From Blastomyces gilchristii SLH14081 (Eukaryota; Ascomycota; Eurotiomycetes; Onygenales; Ajellomycetaceae), in contig NW_003101681.1 in the NCBI RefSeq assembly GCF_000003855.2, positions 2,239,893 to 2,303,892 of the forward strand: a stretch of 64,000 bases of DNA, given 5' to 3'. A program made the position numbers and the translations under genes. Of this stretch, positions 10,020-20,429 are shown one piece after another. Positions within the stretch are counted from its first letter, which is position 1, and the number at the start of each line of letters is the position of its first letter. The notes under the pieces were generated by a model. The model saw only the letters and a program-made list of their open reading frames with translations. It made no database searches and had not been told where the DNA came from.

Positions 10020-13000
10020 TCTGAGTTCATGTTACAATTATAATACATACTCTGAATGAGAAGATATCAGTGAGATATCTACTTGACTTCAAAGTAGATA
10101 TTAACTTCATATTCTATTTCTTTTCTTTGATGAAGAGTTAGAAGAAAATAGACTTATCAGATTATATGAAATTTACTGATGAAATAAAATGTCACTATTT
10201 TAACATAATTTAAGCAAGTATGTGATCACAGACTCAGAAGAAATCTTCAAGAAAAGCAGTCTGCTTCTTCACATAGTTAACATCATAGATGAGAATGTTA
10301 TTCTAGATCTTCTATGAATCTATGATTGAGAGAAAACAATTCTCTCATTGACTGAGTTACTCAGATGTGACAGTACTGCCTCACTAATGAAGAGACAGTG
10401 ATAGAGAAATCTGAAGAGTTTTATCAGAAGAATCTTGAGAAAAAGATAGAGTCAATATACTATGTAGCAGGTGATTGAGACTTGAAGATAGATGAAGAAG
10501 TCATTATTCTTGCTGTAAGATTAGTAGCAGTATTCATCATTGAAGATAGACATATATAATGTCTCTTTACAGATTATAAGAATGTCTTTTCAGAAAGAGA
10601 AGCAGCAAAGTTTCCTGACATCAAGATATAATATAAGATTTGTCTTAAAGACAGTGTAATAGCACTGTACAGACTTCTTTATAACTTGTCTGTAAAGAAA
10701 TTGAATATTCTGCATAAATATCTTAAAGAAGTGCAATTAAAGAACTGAATACATTTATTAAAAAGTTCAGCAGAGACATCTATACTCTTTGTACTCAAGA
10801 AGAATGATAGACTACATCTGTACATAGACTACAGAGATCTTAATAAGATGACAGTTAAGAATCACTATTCATTATTATTGATTGATGAGATGATCAATCA
10901 ATTATCTGAAGCAAAGATGTTCTCAAAGATTGATATACAGAATATCTATCATAGAATCAGAGTTAACAAAGATAACATTTGAAAAACAGCTTTTCATATC
11001 AAGTACAGCAATTTTGAATATCTTGTCTTATCTTTTGATCTTTGTAATGCTTCAGTCATCTTTCAGATCTATATAAATAAGATACTGCAGAGTCTTATCA
11101 ACATCTTCTGCATAGTATATCTGAATGACATTTTAATCTTCTCAAAATCAGAGAAGGAATATGATACTCATGTTTGAGAAGTGTTGAGTCACTTGAGACA
11201 GTATTAACTCTATACAAATACTGAAAAATGCTCATTCTACATGCAGAAGATTGATTTCTTAGATTATATTATTAAGATAAACAGCATTTCAATGAATAGA
11301 AGCCAGGTCTTCATCATTGAGAACTGATCAACACTGTGAACATACTGTAAGATGCAGATGTTTCTAGAATTTATAAATTTCTACAGATAATTCATCTATA
11401 TATATTCACAGATTACTGTCTCTCTTACAGATTTGTTAAAGAGAAGTGTGAAAGACAGAAAAATAGAACTGTTTACTCTCACTCAAGACACTGTACAGAT
11501 GTTAACAGAATTAAAACAAGCTTTTACAGATATTACAATACTGAATCACTTTAATCTCAACTTACTCAGTCAGTGTGAGACTGATACATTCAGAAATAAG
11601 ATCTGTGAAATCTTTTCACAGTTGACACTGAAGGCCTTTCAATATTGAAAGAATCAGAAGATAATCACTTTTAAGAATACAGATAATGAGTTGTCTGTGA
11701 GAGAAGACTTTTTTACAGAGTCTATAAAATACTGTAAATGAAGAGCAGTAGTCTTCTTCTTTAAGAAGTTATCACTTATACAGAGAAGATATGATACTTA
11801 TAATCAGAAGATATTAGTAATTGTCAAATTCTTTAAGATCTGACAACATTATCTTCAGAGTAATAAGTACTCAGTGTAAGTTCTCACTGATTATGCAAAT
11901 CTGCATTACTTCTTGATAACAAAGAGCTTGACAGAACATTAAGCCAGGTGAGTGAAGCTGCTTTCAGAGTATAATTTCTATATCTGATATTATTCAGATC
12001 AGCTTAATTCTGCTGATACACTGTCTAGATAATCTGATTATAATATCATTGATGCAGAGAAGAATTCTATAAAAGAATCTCTGTCATCACTGTAGAAGAA
12101 GCTGGTTACAGAGGATTAAGATTCTTCAAAGCTTGAAAACAGTACTGATAAGACAGCTGTATAACTCAGTATAGAAGATGAAAGAAAACCTGAATCTCTG
12201 TAGAGAACTGACACTGAAGATTATAAGCTTCTCATATCATGTCTTATAATTATTGAATTGATAAAGAATGAAATAGTCTACAATCTTTCAATCTGACTAC
12301 TTTTGAAATTCATTGATAAGTTATAGAAAAGAGATATCTCTACTATGGCTTGAATTCAGAAGTTGAAGAAGAAAGAATTCAGTTTAAACTTGAAAGAGAC
12401 AGACTCTGAGTAGAATAGTGCTGTTAAGAAATCAAGTCACTGATAACTAGAAGAATATGAACTTCTACTGCTGAATAATTCAGTCTTTGTCTCTTATAGT
12501 AGAGTAATGTATTAGAAGTTATTAAGAATTCATCACAATAATTCTCATATAAGATACTTCAGATTAGAGAAGACTGAGAAGCTTCTAAAATATAAATATA
12601 TTTAAGACAAGCTCTGAGTAGATGTTAAAGAGTATATTAAAACTTATAATATTTATCAAAGAATAAAGATTTCATAGTATAAGTAATACAGTGAGTTAAT
12701 ATCACTGTCTGTTTCAAAGAGTCTATGATAGAATCTATCAATGAATTTCATAGTTGACCTGCTGAAGTTGATAAGAGTCAAAGAATATAACTCAATTTTA
12801 ATCATTATTAATCACTTTATAAAGATAATCAGATATATTTCTATTTATAAAAAGATTAAAGTCTCTGAATTAACTGATCTATTTTTAGATATTATTATTC
12901 ATAATTACAGTGCTCTGAAATCATTGATAATAGATCAAGAATCTCTCTTTATCAGTAAATACTAATCAGCTTTTTACTATTATCTTATAATAAAATGTCT

Positions 13001-13800
13001 TCTCAGTATCACATTTCATCTGCAGATAGATAATCAGACTGAACATCAGAATCAGATACTAAAACAGTATCTTTAAATGTTCTATTTATATTATCAGAAT
13101 GATTAACTTAAACATCTTCTGACTGCTGAATTCATATATAATAATATAAAGAATATAATCTTAAAGATATTTTCTTTCTATACTTATTATGAATACAATT
13201 CTTCATTACTCAGTGATATCATGAATGATATTTCAAAGAGAAGAATAGACAGTCAGAATATTGAATAGATACAGAGAATAAAGTATTTCTCAGTATTAGA
13301 AGTAAAAGTAAGATTGAAACTTTTAAATAAAATTCATAAGAAGATAGTGAAAAGTATTTATTATACTCAGAAGTAGCAGATAGAATACTATAATTGAAAA
13401 CATCTTTTAATGAAGTTCTTAATAGAGAATTAAGTACTACTTTCAGCAAAGAATATTAAGATAATAAGACTGTATAAGAAGTTTAATAAGTGATAACTAG
13501 AATCTTTCTCAGTAATAAGAGTGATAAGTAAGCAGATATATAAGTTGAAATTATTCTCAGAATTGAAATCAATTCATTCTATTTTTCATATTTTCTATTT
13601 AAAGCTCTATAAGTAATACTTCAGAGCAGAGCTGTCTTAGTCAGATAATATTAAGATTAAGAGTAATACTGAATATCTTATAAAGAAAATATTAAATAAA
13701 TAAATATATTACAGCAAGCTTCAATATCTTATTAAATAAGAAGATTATTTATTATCAGAGAATTCATGAAAATCACTTAAGTATTTGAAAAATGCTGAGA
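10020..13800 (+). pseudogene. G1-a pol (protease, RT, RNase H, integrase, chromodomain)
   Basis: Decayed polyprotein. A protease-like stretch is at about 10040-10130 (LLDFKVDINFIF). Reverse transcriptase is at about 10500-11420, with KTAFHIKYSNFEYLVLSFDL, CNASVIFQIYINKIL and the box YLNDILIFS (YLDD changed to YLND). RNase H is at about 11430-12060 (a YDTYNQKILVIVKFFK stretch). Integrase is at about 12490-13640, with core FIVDLLKLIRVKEYNSILI at 12741 and onward and a later SLIIDQE. A chromodomain lies at about 13650-13800 (TEYLIKKILNK, KLQYLIK, LSENS). Stops are mainly TGA for tryptophan and TAA/TAG for glutamine. Confidence 0.88.
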
Positions 13801-14799
13801 AAGAGATTGTAAGCTATAAGACAGCTAGTAGAGATCACTCTGTTATATACTGAAGATATTGAATAAGAAATACTACTTAAGACTTCTTATTTTTTCTTAA
13901 AGAATTTTTTTAGAGATGATCTCACAGTGATGAGCTGATATCTTATAAGCTCTATAGCACTCTTCTTCTATTTTCTCTCAAAGGATTTTTTAGAAGTTTA
14001 ATGAGACTATATAAGTGTAAAATTCCTGAAGCAGTTAAAGAAAAGAAATATTTGAAACTAATAAAAAGATTAATATTATTAATCTATGAGTCACTGCTAT
14101 TCTAATAAGACTGTAGCTTACTGAAAAAGTAAAAAGAGAGAACTTCAGAGTCTACTCATCAATAATCACACTCTCATCAAACTCATTCTTTACTATTAAA
14201 GTCTCTGATACTGATATTATTATCTGCTGAGAAGTTAGTACTGCAGTATCATAGAAAAGCATGCTATAGAAGAGTATAAGAGATACTTAAAGTATTAACT
14301 TATTAATTTATAAAGTATCTCAGTTATCTACTTTAATTGAAGTGAGATTCTCTTCAATCAGTGATTAATCTTTATAGTGCTTTTAACAGCAGCATCAGAT
14401 AATCTCTTCTTAGAATCAGTCATTCTGAGATATTTTTTCATCTCAGAAATTCATACTTTCATCTTCTTTTACAGATGAGTAAGAGAGATCTCTTCAGTCT
14501 TGATAAAATCTATCAATACTTAAAGCTCTGAGACTCTTACTCTGTACTACTTAAGTATTTGAGCTTCTTATCAGAGTTAATACAATATCTTTCTATGAGA
14601 TAATACTTATAGAAAGACAGAAGTTATTGTTACAGATATAATGAAAATAATAAGAGTGAGAGAAGAGATGAATATATAAAATTCCTCTCTTCTTCAGCTA
14701 CTTAGTGTAGTGTAGATAAGTAGCAGTACTAGTCAGAGACTACACTGAAGCCTTCTCACAGAGAGAAGATGAAGAAATTACAGAACTCTGTAGACTCAA
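13801..14799 (+). other. G1-a post-pol region, no recognised gene
   Basis: Strongly mutated, AT-rich sequence between the chromodomain and the less mutated frame at 14800. It aligns throughout with 42816-43800 of G1-b, so it is a fixed part of the element. A frame starting ATG at 14475 (MSKRDLFSLDKIYQYLK) runs for a while before stops, but no domain is visible. Confidence 0.4.
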
Positions 14800-15193
14800 T
14801 CTAGCAGTATTCTGAGCAGAGCTCAGATATACTGTGAGAGAGAAACTATAGATTGAACTTCTCAGAGTTACTGTCTCTGAAATCAAGCTCTCTTCAGATT
14901 TCTCTCTGAATAATCACACAGAGTCATACATCACTGTGTTAACTGAGAAGAAGAGCAGCATTGCAACAGTAGCAGAGAAAGCAGAGAAAGAACTGAACAC
15001 AGATAAATTAACTAGCAGAAGAAATGACATCTCAATGCAAGGTATGATAACTACTGTCACAGCTGTAAGAGAAGTAGGAGAAGAAGGAGGAGATGTGGCA
15101 ATGAGAGCAGTACTTCTGCAGCTCAGTGACACCACTGTCTTCACCTTCAACCTGGCTTTCTTAGCAGTCACGAAGGCCGCAGCTGCACTATGA
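14800..15193 (+). pseudogene. G1-a downstream frame of unknown function (alanine-rich end)
   Basis: A forward frame can be traced from about 14750 (EAFSQREDEEITEL) to 15193, open from 14936. It ends AFLAVTKAAAAL. The G1-b counterpart (43845-44246) is open for 133 codons and shares DHTESYITVLTE, SRRD/SRRN and AMRAVL-like blocks. This part is richer in G+C than its surroundings and keeps CpG and GG. The minus strand (14914-15210) is open as well in both copies, so the coding strand is not proven. I recognise no family. Confidence 0.35.
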
Positions 15194-15669
15194 AGACATT
15201 TATTATTCACTAGAAAATGTCAGAATAAGCCTCTTATTATCTCTAAAGAATGATGCTCTCATACACTTACTATTACAGATGAGAAGAGGGAGAAAAATGT
15301 ATTATGAGAGAGAGAGATCTTTTTAAAAAATCCTGTTACTACTGTTAGCTTTGTCTCTAAAATACATCACTTTTGCAGAGAATTTCATATATAGAATGAA
15401 ATATATTGAGAGATCTGTAAGTCACTTATTCACTACATTTTTTATATTCTAAATCAATATATAAGAAACTCACTTATCATGTATTTAATTTGAATAAAGA
15501 TGAGAAAAGAAAGATCTACACAGTCAGTAGAAAAACTTATCTATTTCTTTATATCATATGCAGTACACACACTGTCAAATCAGTTGATAACTGTTGCTAT
15601 ATAACAAAGATAATTTCTAATTCAGTAATCTTAAGAGTATTGAGACTATGCTTTTAAAGAGAAGAACAT

Positions 15670-16202
15670 TGTCACACTCTTAGCTATGTCAAGACTCTGT
15701 TACAGTTTCACACAGCTTATCACTTTCATACAGATAATTTCATTCTGTCTGAACTAGTTTTCAATCACTTTATAACATTATTCAGATATATTATAAAAAG
15801 ATCTGATTGATGAATATAAGAATCTCACTTCTATATGAGATCAGCAGATTACTTTTTCTTAACAGTAAGACACTGCTGAGATATTACTTCAGCTATTCTC
15901 ACTTATGAAATAAGAGAAGATATTCACTCATTATCTATATAGAATAGCTAGATGCTGACTTCTTATAAAAGAAGTCAGTGATTCATTTTTTCTTCTATAG
16001 AAATATATATGAGAGTTACTGCGTGTCTTATATAATCTTCTTAGTATACTAAGTATTATATCTGTGATATTCTCACAATAACTCTGTAGCCTACAAGCTC
16101 ACTATTCAAGTAAGATAGTCAAGCTCACTTATACAGCTTCTCAAACAACTACTTCTTCATAACACCGCTGACTAGCTACTGCTTCGGTTCCGTCATATTA
16201 CA
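15670..16202 (+). repeat. G1-a 3' LTR
   Basis: 533 bp, same length as its 5' partner. It is preceded by a purine-rich stretch (aaagagaagaacat) serving as polypurine tract. In contrast to the 5' LTR, its first 60 bases have lost nearly all CpG (tgtcacactcttagctatgt), while its last 60 keep some (accgctgactagctactgct). Confidence 0.92.
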
Positions 16203-16210
16203 ATATTATT

Positions 16211-17870
16211 ATGAATGACATATCTTCTTCATCTTCTTATACACTCTTAATCATTTTTCTTCTCAGTGAGTTTCTGATTGTGTTTTCTAACATGATTTTA
16301 TATAAATGCAGATACTGATATATTTGTTTTTATTTATATAGAATCTTCATATGTTGACAGATCTGTATTTATCAATGATAGTGACCTCAATATTGAATTA
16401 TTAATTAAGAACTTGAAGAATGTAATAATGAAGAAATTGTCTGTGTTATATATAACTGAGTCTTCTGTGTTTCTTTCTATCTCTTCTGTTACTTCTTTCT
16501 CTGCTATTTTCTCTCAATCTTCTACACTTATCTCTGTGTCTGATTCTCTCACTTCTGCTATCTCTGTTCTCATGACTCTCACTCTCACTACTTCTGGTTT
16601 TATCATCTCTGCTTTCATTACCAGCTCTTCTCATTTCAAGAAGATGTTGTGTAGACTTAATGAATTATGTTTCTCAGTGTATATACTTCTGTTCTTCTTA
16701 CTGACTCTCAGAATAATTTATTATATAAAGACTGTATATAACATGACTATCTGAAGCTCAGTTATAAATGCTGATTATTATATTCATTTTAAATATTCAT
16801 GATAAGACAATTGTTCATTCATATCAGAGAATCACTCTCTCTCTTAACAGTGTTAAGATTATAAGTCTTTTTCTTCTTCATTTTCATCTTTTCTTTCTGA
16901 CACTGATTTTTCTGTTCTTAGAGAAAATTGTTATGAGTTTTACTATATATAAAGTCATGATATTCATAGATATCAAGAAACTTTTCATAACTGTAAAGTT
17001 CAATATTGCAGAGATATTCACTCTGATGAATTTCTTCAGAATAATAGATCTGTATCAGTTTATTCTCTAATATCTGTTATCTAACTTCATGATGCAGGTG
17101 AAAGATATTCATGTTTTCAGAAATGAGAATGCAGATGTCATACTTTTTTACACTCATAGATGTGAGACTTATACATCTTGTCTGAGATATTATTATGAGA
17201 ATAAGCTATTCACACACTGTGTTCTGCTTTCTGTATTTCTCTGTTTCTCTCTCTCTTTCTGAGAAGTCTCATGTATATTGTAATTATATGTACAACTCTA
17301 AGATTAGTGAGTGTTTATTCAGTAACTATTCTCATCTCTGATTTTGTAATTTTTATATACTAATAATGATTCTTAGTTGCTTCAGTGTCAGAGATCATTC
17401 TAATTGAAGATGATAACACTGCTGAGACTACTCTCTCTCACTTCTAAGCTTCTTTTATTGCTTTCTCTCTCTCTTCTGCAGAGAAGATTATGTATATATC
17501 AGATTGTAAGCATTTAGCTCTGAGTGACTTCTGCTATTATTTATTCAGTTCTGTATCTTCTTCTTCTTCTGTTTCTTTCATCTCTACTCTCTCTGCTCTG
17601 GCTTCTAATTCTGCAGATTTGGTGCTCTTCTTCAATTTTTCTACATGTACATGTACACATTTCTATATTAGCATTTCAGTTAATCTTGTAATAAATGATA
17701 TTAATGTTGTATGCAGAGTGATAGAGAAATCAGAGATATACACAGTGTTATTGTAAGAGTGACTTACAGCTCTTGAATCTCTTACAGATGTTAAGTTTTG
17801 AGGATTTCTTTGTTTTTGATGTTTTTCAGATGATATGGCATTGGAAATAGATTAACATGTGACATATAAA
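16211..17870 (+). pseudogene. Antisense, intron-bearing gene carried by M-a (unknown product)
   Basis: Runs opposite to M's gag-pol. A start at 16211 gives MNDISSSSSYTLLIIFLL, then a 76-bp intron-like gap (16266-16341, GTGAGT...tactgata...ATAG). Removing it joins the frame in phase to a serine/threonine-rich exon ending near 16754 (TLRIIYYIKTVYN). Further intron-like segments are 16861-16921 (ATAAGT...CTGACACTG...TTAG), 17052-17097 (GTATCAG...CTAAC...GCAG) and 17307-17376 (GTGAGT...ACTAATAA...TTAG). Between them lie VMIFIDIKKLFITVKFNI and a cysteine-containing exon (CETYTSCLRYYYENKLFTHC). A last conserved part is VNLVINDINVVCRVIEKSE, near 17670-17730. All parts recur in M-b. Function unknown. 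Frame shifts and some stops remain, so the copy is probably dead and exon edges are provisional. Confidence 0.5.
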
Positions 17871-18338
17871 AATGAATGAGATGTATATGATAATATTTAT
17901 CTTTTACAGCTGACTCTTACAGTTAATAATCAATTCATTATCTCTTTTCTTTTCTTACACTTTTTCTTTATCTGCTAGTCACTACTCTTACACAATCTCT
18001 ATATAATACAGTATTCAGTGACTAGGTTCAGCAGCTTTCATCTTTTGTGATTCTATCTTATGCATTATACTGTCTCTCTTCACTCACTCAGATCACTACA
18101 GTGAATAACCTATTAAAACTAATCTCATCTGATCTCTGAGTGTTCTCAGAAATTGAGATAACTTAATCTTATATATCTATAAATGTTTTAGATGCTTCAT
18201 TCTCTGTTATCTTCATAATTGAACTGATGTAAACAGTTGAATTCAACTCTGAATTCCTTTTTCTTCTGCAATCTGACTCATGTGCAAGTCTGCTACTTTG
18301 AGACTGCTCTTTATCATGTTACACTTACTATCTACAGT
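17871..18338. other. M-a spacer between antisense gene and LINE-a
   Basis: AT-rich, aligned with 62040-62516 of M-b. It holds no convincing frame. An open stretch from 18237 into LINE-a is a chance fusion across the LINE 5' junction. The pre-insertion target of LINE-a, actatctacagt, ends it at 18327-18338. Confidence 0.5.
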
Positions 18339-18341
18339 CCT

Positions 18342-20012
18342 CTTTTAAATAGAGAGATTAAACCCAGTGTAAATGTCAAATGGTTAGGAGTATGGTTAAA
18401 CTCCAAGTTGAATTTTAAATATCACATTCAACAAAGAACTGTCAAGGCAGAAAGACTATTGAACAACATAATCAGACTATCAAATACAGAGAGGGGTCTA
18501 TTCTTCCAGACTATGAGACAGTTATATATAGCCTGTATTACATCAGTAGCTGATTATGGAGTTCAAGTTTGGTGGAATAATCAAGGGAATTTCACTGAAC
18601 TCTTTCAAAGTCTGCAAAACAGAGCCTTGAGAAGAATTCTGAGAGCATTCAAATCATCTCCTATTAAAGCAATGGAAATTGAAGCTTCAATTCCTTCTCC
18701 TGCTATTAGATTTGAAAAGGTCTGTATGAACTATGCTCTGAGAGTTGCAAAGATGAGCTCAAATCATATAATCAGAGAAAGAGTCTCTTCTTGATTTCCA
18801 TCAATTAACTCTGGAAATGAACTGGATTGGAATAGATTTCTTGATTGAAATAAAAATAATTCTTCAAAGAAAATGCCTTCTCAACTGTACAGACTATGCT
18901 CTCTGATTAAAAATCAATTTTCTTCTTTAAATGTTGAAAAAGTTGATCATGAGAAGTTATCTCTCTGGAGAGAAAAGCTTGAATCTCTTATAGACTTACA
19001 AATAAGTGAACTATCAAAAGAGAAAGAATATAAACAGCATTTGAAGAGAATTTCTACAATCAATATAAAAGACTCTATTCCGATTTATTCAGATGGCTCA
19101 AAAAATGAGAACTTGAATAGATTAGGTGCAGGCATTGCTTATACTGAAGATAATATTAATTTTATCTCAGATTTCTGGAATCTAGGCTCTGAATGTGAAG
19201 TCTTTGATGCTGAACTATTTGCAATAGTGAAAGCTTTCAAACTCATTGAAATAAAATCTCATAAAAGAGGAAATTATTTGAAAGAGGCATGGATATTCTC
19301 TGATAGTCAAGCTGCTTTAAAAAGACTTAGAAATAGTCAGATTCATAATGATCAAATGAATCTTGAACTGATCTTAAACTCTGTTTTGAAAATTCAAAAG
19401 AGAAGAATATCAAAGCTGATAATTCATCTGCACTGAGTTCCTGCTCATATGAATATTCATGGCAATGAATTGGCTGATTCAGCTGCAAAAAAGGGTGCAG
19501 AATTAAGCAGATCTATTCAAAAAATTGTGTCCTGGTCTTTTATAAAGAGAAAAATAAAAGAATCTTGTTTAGACAAGTGGAATGAAAGCTGGCAGAAACA
19601 AAAGAAGAGTGTACATTATTCAAGATTTGAAACAAAACTCAAGTGGAAATCTTGTTCAATTAAATGTAAAAAGAAAATATTCTCATCTATAATACAGCTG
19701 AAACTAGGACATGGCTATTTCAAATCTTATATACAAAGATTTGATGATAGATTTGACTCAATAGAATGCTCATTCTGCAATACAAATGAGAATCCTGAGT
19801 ATATTGTAATGCACTGTGCATTATACAATAGTCTCAGAGCCAGATTGAAAGAGAAGTATGATCTAAATTAATTAAATATGAGATTCTTATTCTCAACTGA
19901 GACAGGAATTAAATACTTAATAGACTTTCTATCAGAAACTCAAGCAGCTACAAGAAAATGGCTAAATTCAGAATTATCTGAATATGAAGAGAAGGAAATC
20001 AATCAGATATAG
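18342..20012 (+). pseudogene. LINE-a ORF2 fragment: RT end, RNase H, C-terminal zinc knuckle
   Basis: A single frame runs the whole length with only a few stops (TGA at 18792 and 19434, TAA at 19869), ending at TAG 20010. It opens with the end of reverse transcriptase (VKWLGVWLNSKLNFKYHI, then VADYGVQVWWNN). RNase H follows at about 19075-19500: D in IYSDGSKNENL, E in EVFDAELFAIVKAF, D in FSDSQAALKRL, and the final HMNIHGNELADSAAKKG block, the full D-E-D-D set. A C-terminal CxxC...H...C knuckle (CSFCNTNENPEYIVMHC) lies near 19770-19820. The RNase H domain and end knuckle fit I/Tad-group LINEs. The RT YxDD box is missing because of truncation. Confidence 0.92.
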
Positions 20013-20320
20013 TCTGTTAAAACAGCTATACACTCTCTTTTAATAATTTGTTTTGTTATAGTCTCTCTTTACTTTATCTTTTTCTTTATCTTTTCCTTTC
20101 AATTTCTTTCTATCTATCTATTTAATGTGTCTATCTTTGAGACTGTGTTCTTTTTCTCTTTTCTTTTGTCATGATATTGTCAAATGGTTTCAAAGTATCA
20201 AAAGATGTTAAAACACTGCAATTTGTAAACAGTTTTTGTATTCTGGGCTGGAATTTTCTGATTTTGCATATCTGAAATTGATGAATGTATAATAGTTAAC
20301 TTTACAGACATAGAAAAAAC

Positions 20321-20373
20321 CCTGAGAACTAAAGTTCTCAGGTAGATGTCATAGTCTCTGACTGCATACATCT
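20321..20373 (+). other. Paired stem-loops at the LINE-a 3' end
   Basis: Perfect 9-bp stem cctgagaac (20321-20329) with gttctcagg (20334-20342), loop TAAA, followed by a 7-bp stem tagatgt/acatcta (20343-20349 with 20368-20374). Both lie just before the (TAA)n tail and recur in LINE-b and LINE-c. Such 3' hairpins are the recognition signal of the reverse transcriptase in stringent LINEs; that role here is inferred. Confidence 0.7.
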
Positions 20374-20382
20374 ATAATTGAA

Positions 20383-20410
20383 GAATAATAATAATAATAA
20401 TAATAATAAC
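20383..20410 (+). repeat. (TAA)n tail of LINE-a
   Basis: About nine TAA units end the element, in place of a poly(A) tail. LINE-b has about three (33437-33445), and LINE-c shows the complement TTA repeats at 48556-48572. Confidence 0.9.
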
Positions 20411-20429
20411 TATCTACAGTGTATTATTG

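Larger units (their letters stand above)
8388..16202 (+). mobile_element. G1-a: full-length chromovirus (Ty3/gypsy)
   Basis: A complete 7,815-bp element with 533-bp LTRs (8388-8920 and 15670-16202), each starting TGTCAC and ending TTACA. It is flanked by a perfect 5-bp duplication ATATT (8383-8387 and 16203-16207). Gag, protease, reverse transcriptase, RNase H, integrase and chromodomain are in order but full of stops. It is inserted into the antisense region of M-a. G1-b is a second full copy and G1-c a fragment. Confidence 0.93.
18339..20408 (+). mobile_element. LINE-a: 5'-truncated Tad/I-type non-LTR retrotransposon
   Basis: 2,070 bp, flanked by a 12-bp duplication actatctacagt (18327-18338 and 20409-20420). 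The empty site is seen in M-b near 62510 (actatctgcagt). The 5' end starts inside the reverse transcriptase region, matching LINE-b from about 31400. The 3' end is a (TAA)n tail. Many GG and TGG sites survive that are mutated in LINE-b, so this copy is less altered. Confidence 0.93.

Noticed and set aside
16446..16634. Arginine/serine-rich 62-codon minus-strand frame
   Set aside because: It is the complement of the serine-rich exon of the antisense gene. The RS-like composition follows from tct/aga repeats and is not evidence of a splicing factor.
18237..18338. N-terminal extension of the LINE-a frame
   Set aside because: The first 34 codons lie in M-a sequence before the LINE 5' junction, as the empty site in M-b shows, so the fusion is accidental.
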